From an uncultured Pseudomonadota bacterium (GTDB lineage Bacteria > Pseudomonadota > Alphaproteobacteria > RUG11792), in NCBI GenBank assembly GCA_902773285.1, contig CACYDS010000064.1:1-18187 (forward strand): 18,187 nucleotides of DNA. Direction: 5' to 3'. Numbering within the stretch: the first letter of the stretch is position 1; each line of letters begins with the position of its first letter. Made by a program: the position numbers and the translations under genes. The notes under the pieces are model-generated. The model was not told the DNA's origin and did no database searches. It saw only the letters and a list, made by a program, of their open reading frames with translations. Shown here in pieces: positions 14,538 through 18,187 of this stretch.

Positions 14538-16313
14538 ATGTGCGGAATCATTGCTACGTTGAGTTATAACGATAATATTTCAAATGATCTTGTCTCAGCT
14601 TTAGAACGACTGGAATATAGAGGATACGATTCTGCAGGAATTGCTTATTTAGATAACGATTTTTCATTACAGCGAATACGAACCGTTGGAAAAGTGCAAC
14701 TTTTAAAGGCTGCCGTGGAAAAAAAGCATATAAAATCTCACATTGGAATAGGGCATACCAGATGGGCGACCCACGGCAAAGTAACCGAATTGAATGCTCA
14801 TCCTCATACTGCTGATGGTGTCGCTATAGTGCACAATGGAATTATTGAAAACTATCAAGAACTGAAAAAACGACTTGTTAATGAAGGATATATTTTTGAA
14901 AGTGAGACCGATACCGAAGTTATTGCAAAGCTAATAGCAAGCCATATAAAGTCCGGTGAAAAATTCTTTGAGGCGTTCAAAAAATCTATTAATGAGTTGG
15001 CAGGAACATTTGCTATAGTCGCTATTTATGAAAAAGAACCCAATATTTTATTGGGGGCAAAAAAAGGATCGCCAATGGCTGTAGGCCTTAGTCCGGACAA
15101 ACAAAGTGGGTACATAGCTTCTGACGCTGTTGCGTTATCAACCCTGGCAGATGAACTCGCCTATCTGGAAGAAGGAGATATCGTCATTGTTAAAAAGGGA
15201 GATCAATTTCTATATGAAATTTTTGACCCGAATGGACGAAGAATCAGACGCAAAAGTGTTCCGAATAAAGTATCTCTAAATGATGTAAGCAAAAATGGAT
15301 ATGAGTCGTTTATGCTAAAGGAAATTTTTGAGGAAGCAACAGTCGCGAGAAAAACCTATACGAGATTTAATTACGACCTAGATATTTCAAAATTCGATAA
15401 CATTTCCATAATTGCTTGCGGTACGTCCTACTACGCAGGCGCTGTTGCTAAATATTGGATAGAGGATATAGCAAAAATCCATGTAGATGTTGAAATAGCA
15501 TCTGAATTCCGTTATAGGAATCCAGTATTTGCTAAGAACTCTCTGTATATTTTTATCAGTCAATCTGGGGAAACAATAGACACTTTGTGCGCTATGAGAC
15601 TTGTAAAGGAAGCAGGAATAAAGACTCTGGCACTTGTAAATGTTGAAACATCGTCAATCGCAAGAGAGGCTGATTTTGTTATAAAGACCGAGGCGGGTGT
15701 AGAAATCGGTGTGGCATCAACAAAAGCCTTCGTTGCGCAAATATTGTCTTTACTGATGCTGTGTTGTCGAAACATCGATATCGAGACAATAGAGTTATCG
15801 ATAAATGCTGTCCTGAATGGTAATTACGATTTTACCGGCTTGGCTAACAAAATAAAGCATAGCCGAAGTTTGTTTTATATAGGACGAGGCGTCAGTTATC
15901 CAATAGCGCTTGAGGGGGCGCTAAAAATCAAAGAGCTATCATACATCAGTGCTGAGGGATATCCCGCAGGAGAAATAAAGCACGGCCCGATAGCAATCAT
16001 TGATGAAAATATTTACACAATGGCTTTGGCGCCATATGACAAATATTTCGATAAAACAATTTCTAATACTCAGGAAATCCTGGCAAGAAATGGTAAGGTT
16101 CTATTAATAACAACAAATGATGCTAAAAACTTTCTGCACGGAATAGACCAAAATGAAAATGTGGAGTGTGTGTTTTTGCCGGCAAACAATCCGTTATATT
16201 TGCCATTTTCTTTAACCACTTTTACACACCTGTTAGCCTATTACACCGCAAAAGCCAAAGGACACGATGTTGACAAACCACGAAATCTTGCCAAATCAGT
16301 AACTGTGGAGTGA
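14538..16313 (+). CDS. glmS: Glutamine-fructose-6-phosphate aminotransferase (isomerizing), GlmS
   Basis: A 591-residue enzyme making glucosamine-6-phosphate from fructose-6-phosphate and glutamine, the first committed step to UDP-GlcNAc for peptidoglycan and lipopolysaccharide. The N-terminal glutaminase domain begins MCGIIATLSY with nucleophile Cys2 and has LEYRGYDSAG, GHTRWATHG and HNGIIEN. The isomerase part has two SIS domains: CGTSYYAG (294-301), SQSGETIDTL (341-350) and VEIGVASTKAF, then EGALKIKELSYISAEGYPAGEIKHGPIA (about 459-486). The C-terminus KPRNLAKSVTVE is the family ending. Length is close to the usual 600-610. The start is certain because Cys must follow Met. The ribosome binding site is weak. 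It may be co-transcribed with cckA and DUF167 or use its own promoter in the 69-base gap; no glmS riboswitch is seen. Confidence 0.97.
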   Translation: MCGIIATLSYNDNISNDLVSALERLEYRGYDSAGIAYLDNDFSLQRIRTVGKVQLLKAAVEKKHIKSHIGIGHTRWATHGKVTELNAHPHTADGVAIVHNGIIENYQELKKRLVNEGYIFESETDTEVIAKLIASHIKSGEKFFEAFKKSINELAGTFAIVAIYEKEPNILLGAKKGSPMAVGLSPDKQSGYIASDAVALSTLADELAYLEEGDIVIVKKGDQFLYEIFDPNGRRIRRKSVPNKVSLNDVSKNGYESFMLKEIFEEATVARKTYTRFNYDLDISKFDNISIIACGTSYYAGAVAKYWIEDIAKIHVDVEIASEFRYRNPVFAKNSLYIFISQSGETIDTLCAMRLVKEAGIKTLALVNVETSSIAREADFVIKTEAGVEIGVASTKAFVAQILSLLMLCCRNIDIETIELSINAVLNGNYDFTGLANKIKHSRSLFYIGRGVSYPIALEGALKIKELSYISAEGYPAGEIKHGPIAIIDENIYTMALAPYDKYFDKTISNTQEILARNGKVLLITTNDAKNFLHGIDQNENVECVFLPANNPLYLPFSLTTFTHLLAYYTAKAKGHDVDKPRNLAKSVTVE

Positions 16314-16346
16314 AATAGATTTACAAATAGATATGATAAGGACAAT

Positions 16347-16386
16347 GCCAAGTGGCGGGAAGTCCTGGCTGAGTGCCCAACAACGC
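16347..16386. other. GC-rich intergenic island after glmS
   Basis: About 40 bases, by eye roughly 60 % G+C, stand out in an AT-rich gap between convergent glmS and gltX. Part of it (GCCAAGTGGC, GTCCTGG, CTGAGTGCC) resembles pieces in the same order at 17944-17981 on the far side of gltX. No tRNA or known RNA can be recognised. Confidence 0.25.
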
Positions 16387-16400
16387 AATCTCTCTGTTAC

Positions 16401-16433
16401 ACAAAAATCCAGAGCAATATTCTAGATTTTTGT
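16401..16433. terminator. Candidate bidirectional terminator between glmS and gltX
   Basis: ACAAAAATC (16401-16409) pairs exactly with GATTTTTGT (16425-16433), with an inner AGA/TCT (16411-16413/16421-16423). The A/T-rich arms supply T runs on both strands, a layout seen between convergent genes. The stem is short of G-C pairs, so efficiency is uncertain. Confidence 0.45.
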
Positions 16434-16479
16434 TTCTGGCAACGGCAAGCTACACATAGATTCAGCTATGCTTATTTGG

Positions 16480-17817
16480 TCATGAATGCCTTCCAATTCG
16501 TTGCAATGTTTCATTTTTACCAAGCGCCATCATAAGATCAATGATATTAGGGCCTTTCTCTTTGCTAGTCAGCATTTTTCGTATTGGATGATAAAGTTGC
16601 TGATTTGATACATTAAGTTTGGTTTTCACTGAGTTTAGGGCTTGTTCTATATCTTCCTTCGAAAAATTATTCACTGCACTTATTTTTTGGAAAAACAACT
16701 GCAAAACTTTCGTTTCTTCCGTAGTCGGGATAAATTGTGCTCTGAATCCGCGTTGCAATATTTCTCTCCAAATAGGAAAATCATTGTAAGAGTCGATATT
16801 GTTCTTGATAACAGCGTATGCTTCTTCAGAAATGCCAAAATGGGCTACTTCTGGGAATGGTTTAGAATGCAATATTTTTCGGCTAATTTTAAATATGTCG
16901 TCTATATCAAATTTGGGTGAATTTGTGCTAAATTTTGAGATATCAAAATACTCTATTAAATCGTCAATTTTTGTGAAGGGAATTGTATCAAGCGATGATC
17001 CCAAAGTTGCAAGCAGATCTAGAATCGCCATTGGATCAACTCCTTGCTCTCGCAGGTCTCCAAGATTCATACTTCCTAGTCGCTTGGAAAATTGCGAACC
17101 GTCTTTATTAACCAAAAGGGATAAATGAGCAAAACTAACCTGGTATGTCCCCTTAGAAATTGCGTCAAACATTGCAATTTGTACTGCTGTGTTCGTGACA
17201 TGATCCTGCCCCCTTATAATGTGAGTGATACCGGAGTCAAAGTCGTCAACGACAGACGAATAGGTATATAAAAATGTACCATCCGCTTTTATTATAACGG
17301 GATCGCTAACACTATTTAGATTATATGAGATCTCCCCAAGTATCAGATCGTTCCAAGATACTGTTTTATTCGGAAGTCTGAACCGCCAATATGGAATGCG
17401 TCCTTCTCGCTCGTACCCCTTAATTTCGGCGTCTGTTAAGCTTAGCGCTGCTCTATCATAAACAGGCGGTTGTCCCTTTGAAATAGCTAGTTTGCGCTTG
17501 TATTCCAATTCCTCTGGTGTTTCAAAACATTTATACAACAATCCATCAGAAATAAGTTTTTCCATCACTTCATGGTATCGATCTAAACGTTCAGATTGCC
17601 TAAATGTCTCATCATATCCTATGCCCAGCCAGCTCATATCAGATTTGATGGCATTTTCATACTCTTTTTTGGATCGTAGGGCGTCAGTGTCATCTATACG
17701 AAACAGAAAATTTCCATTATTTTTCTGGCAAAATAGATGATTTATAATAGCAATTCTGGCATTTCCAACGTGCATAAACCCAGTTGGGCTTGGGGCAAAT
17801 CTAACTTTACAACTCAT
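16480..17817 (-). CDS. gltX: Glutamyl-tRNA synthetase, alphaproteobacterial GltX2 type
   Basis: A class I tRNA synthetase. Counted from the longer ATG at 17838 it has KVRFAPSPTGFMHVGNAR (11-28) with HVGN as the HIGH-type motif, FRIDDTDALRS, a mid-domain with THIIRGQDHVTN, and the KMSKS-type motif FSKRLG (250-255). The stretch from SKRLG through LREQGVDPMAILDLLATLG matches the second GluRS of alphaproteobacteria, which in some species charges tRNA-Gln for later amidation. I prefer ATG 17817 (MSCKVRFAPSP) because the homology starts there and a good promoter would put the RNA start near 17843, leaving ATG 17838 almost leaderless. The longer form would add MLHVLFF. The protein is about 445 residues; the anticodon-binding end is present but divergent. 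No second gltX is in the window. Confidence 0.93.
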   Translation of the reverse strand: MSCKVRFAPSPTGFMHVGNARIAIINHLFCQKNNGNFLFRIDDTDALRSKKEYENAIKSDMSWLGIGYDETFRQSERLDRYHEVMEKLISDGLLYKCFETPEELEYKRKLAISKGQPPVYDRAALSLTDAEIKGYEREGRIPYWRFRLPNKTVSWNDLILGEISYNLNSVSDPVIIKADGTFLYTYSSVVDDFDSGITHIIRGQDHVTNTAVQIAMFDAISKGTYQVSFAHLSLLVNKDGSQFSKRLGSMNLGDLREQGVDPMAILDLLATLGSSLDTIPFTKIDDLIEYFDISKFSTNSPKFDIDDIFKISRKILHSKPFPEVAHFGISEEAYAVIKNNIDSYNDFPIWREILQRGFRAQFIPTTEETKVLQLFFQKISAVNNFSKEDIEQALNSVKTKLNVSNQQLYHPIRKMLTSKEKGPNIIDLMMALGKNETLQRIGRHS

Positions 17818-17850
17818 AAAGAACAATACATGTAGCATTCACTCATATCA

Positions 17851-17878
17851 ATTATTTCATAAAATCTCCCACTGTCCA
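17851..17878 (-). promoter_or_regulatory. Promoter of gltX
   Basis: On the minus strand, TGGACA (17878-17873, five of six) and AATAAT (17856-17851, five of six) are separated by 16 bases. The expected RNA start near 17843 gives about 26 bases of leader before the preferred ATG at 17817. Confidence 0.5.
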
Positions 17879-17907
17879 GCACATTCTCCTTTAAATTGAA
17901 TAAAGAT

Positions 17908-17946
17908 GGTGCGATGTGGTATGTTTACATTTTACCACATCGCGCC
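17908..17946. repeat. Strong 14-bp hairpin upstream of gltX
   Basis: GGTGCGATGTGGTA (17908-17921) is complementary to TACCACATCGCGCC (17933-17946) with a single G-T wobble and an 11-base loop. No T run follows on either strand, so it is not a standard terminator. It lies upstream of both divergent genes (gltX and the last gene), so it could be an operator-like palindrome, part of an RNA, or a boundary element. Confidence 0.6.
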
Positions 17947-18010
17947 CATTGGCCCGTCCAGGTATGCATATGCTCAGTGCCATTCAGGCGCTGACCTTGA
18001 CAGGCACAGT
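17941..18010. other. GC-rich structured island, no gene recognised
   Basis: Counted by eye, about 42 of 69 bases are G or C, far above the surroundings. Short pairings are possible, such as GTGCC (17977-17981) with GGCAC (18003-18007). No tRNA, SRP RNA, 6S or RNase P signature was found, and no open frame is convincing. In AT-rich genomes such islands often hold RNA genes, but this is only a hint. Confidence 0.3.
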
Positions 18011-18033
18011 ATCATTTAATAGCTGGAGATAAT

Positions 18034-18062
18034 TTGCACACTCCTCCCAAATATGTTAGTAT
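18034..18062 (+). promoter_or_regulatory. Candidate promoter for the last gene
   Basis: TTGCAC (18034-18039) and TAGTAT (18057-18062) are 17 bases apart, each four of six to consensus, and lie about 50 bases before the ATG at 18114. Confidence 0.4.
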
Positions 18063-18113
18063 ATTTATTAGATAGGATTGTTCCCGGTGGTTTTTATATA
18101 AAAGGAAAAGAAG

Positions 18114-18187
18114 ATGATAAGTAAAAGTTATGTATTCGGGGGGGGGCTATTAGTTAATACTATAGCTATATTTGCCTCTATTTCGAG
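18114..18187 (+). CDS. N-terminus of a putative exported or membrane protein with a G9 tract (partial)
   Basis: An ATG at 18114 preceded by AAAAGGAAAAGAAG, a strong purine-rich ribosome binding site. The 24 visible codons read MISKSYVFGGG, then LLVNTIAIFASIS: a positive residue followed by a hydrophobic stretch, as in a signal peptide or first membrane helix. The frame stays open to the window edge. Three successive GGG codons form an uninterrupted run of nine G (18138-18146), striking in AT-rich DNA. The function cannot be told from this fragment; it is included because promoter, ribosome site and leader agree. Confidence 0.55.
   Translation, partial: MISKSYVFGGGLLVNTIAIFASIS

Noticed and set aside
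17492..17740. 82-codon plus-strand frame inside gltX
   Set aside because: It is antisense to conserved gltX sequence; no independent support.

Overview
The window looks like a chromosomal segment of an AT-rich alphaproteobacterium, by eye roughly 37-40 % G+C. The class assignment rests on the gene set: a MucR/Ros-family regulator, a complete CckA hybrid kinase, a DivL-like PAS kinase, a PpiD/SurA-N-type foldase and a glutamyl-tRNA synthetase of the second alphaproteobacterial type. The low G+C, the shortened or divergent housekeeping proteins and a lone type VI secretion VgrG suggest a host-associated lineage of the Holosporales/Paracaedibacter kind. That placement is inference; there is no rRNA or tRNA in the window to test it.

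Layout. 1-389: the last 15 codons of an unidentified gene, then non-coding DNA with one copy of a possible dispersed repeat, a perfect 10-bp hairpin and the mucR promoter. 390-839: mucR with a strong terminator. 957-2713: a PhzF-family isomerase gene overlapping rluD (23S rRNA pseudouridine synthase). 2816-4924, minus: vgrG, convergent with rluD. 5094-7043: ppiD-like membrane-anchored foldase. 7157-9385: DivL-like multi-PAS histidine kinase. 9549-11530, minus: a packed operon smpB > truA > PRPP-synthetase-like gene, with a good promoter before smpB. 11531-11800: divergent intergenic region holding the second, inverted repeat copy, which may be a short RNA gene. 11801-16313: cckA overlapping a DUF167 gene, followed by glmS. 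16480-17817, minus: gltX, convergent with glmS. 17839-18113: a GC-rich structured region. 18114-end: start of a secreted or membrane protein with a run of nine G in its leader.

How it fits together. Most genes are core functions: ribosome rescue (SmpB), RNA modification (RluD, TruA), tRNA charging (GltX), amino-sugar synthesis for the envelope (GlmS) and envelope protein folding (PpiD). The regulatory theme is the CckA/DivL pair, which in Caulobacter controls the CtrA cell-cycle phosphorelay; here the two genes lie within about 2.4 kb. The DivL-like protein has histidine where classical DivL has tyrosine, and its ATP-binding motifs look degraded.

I did not find a clearly new multi-gene system. 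The best leads are the His-type DivL next to CckA, the G9 tract in the last gene (possible phase variation), the orphan VgrG, the short PRPP-synthetase homologue abutting truA, and the inverted pair of small RNA-like repeats. No tRNA, rRNA, CRISPR array or insertion sequence was seen.
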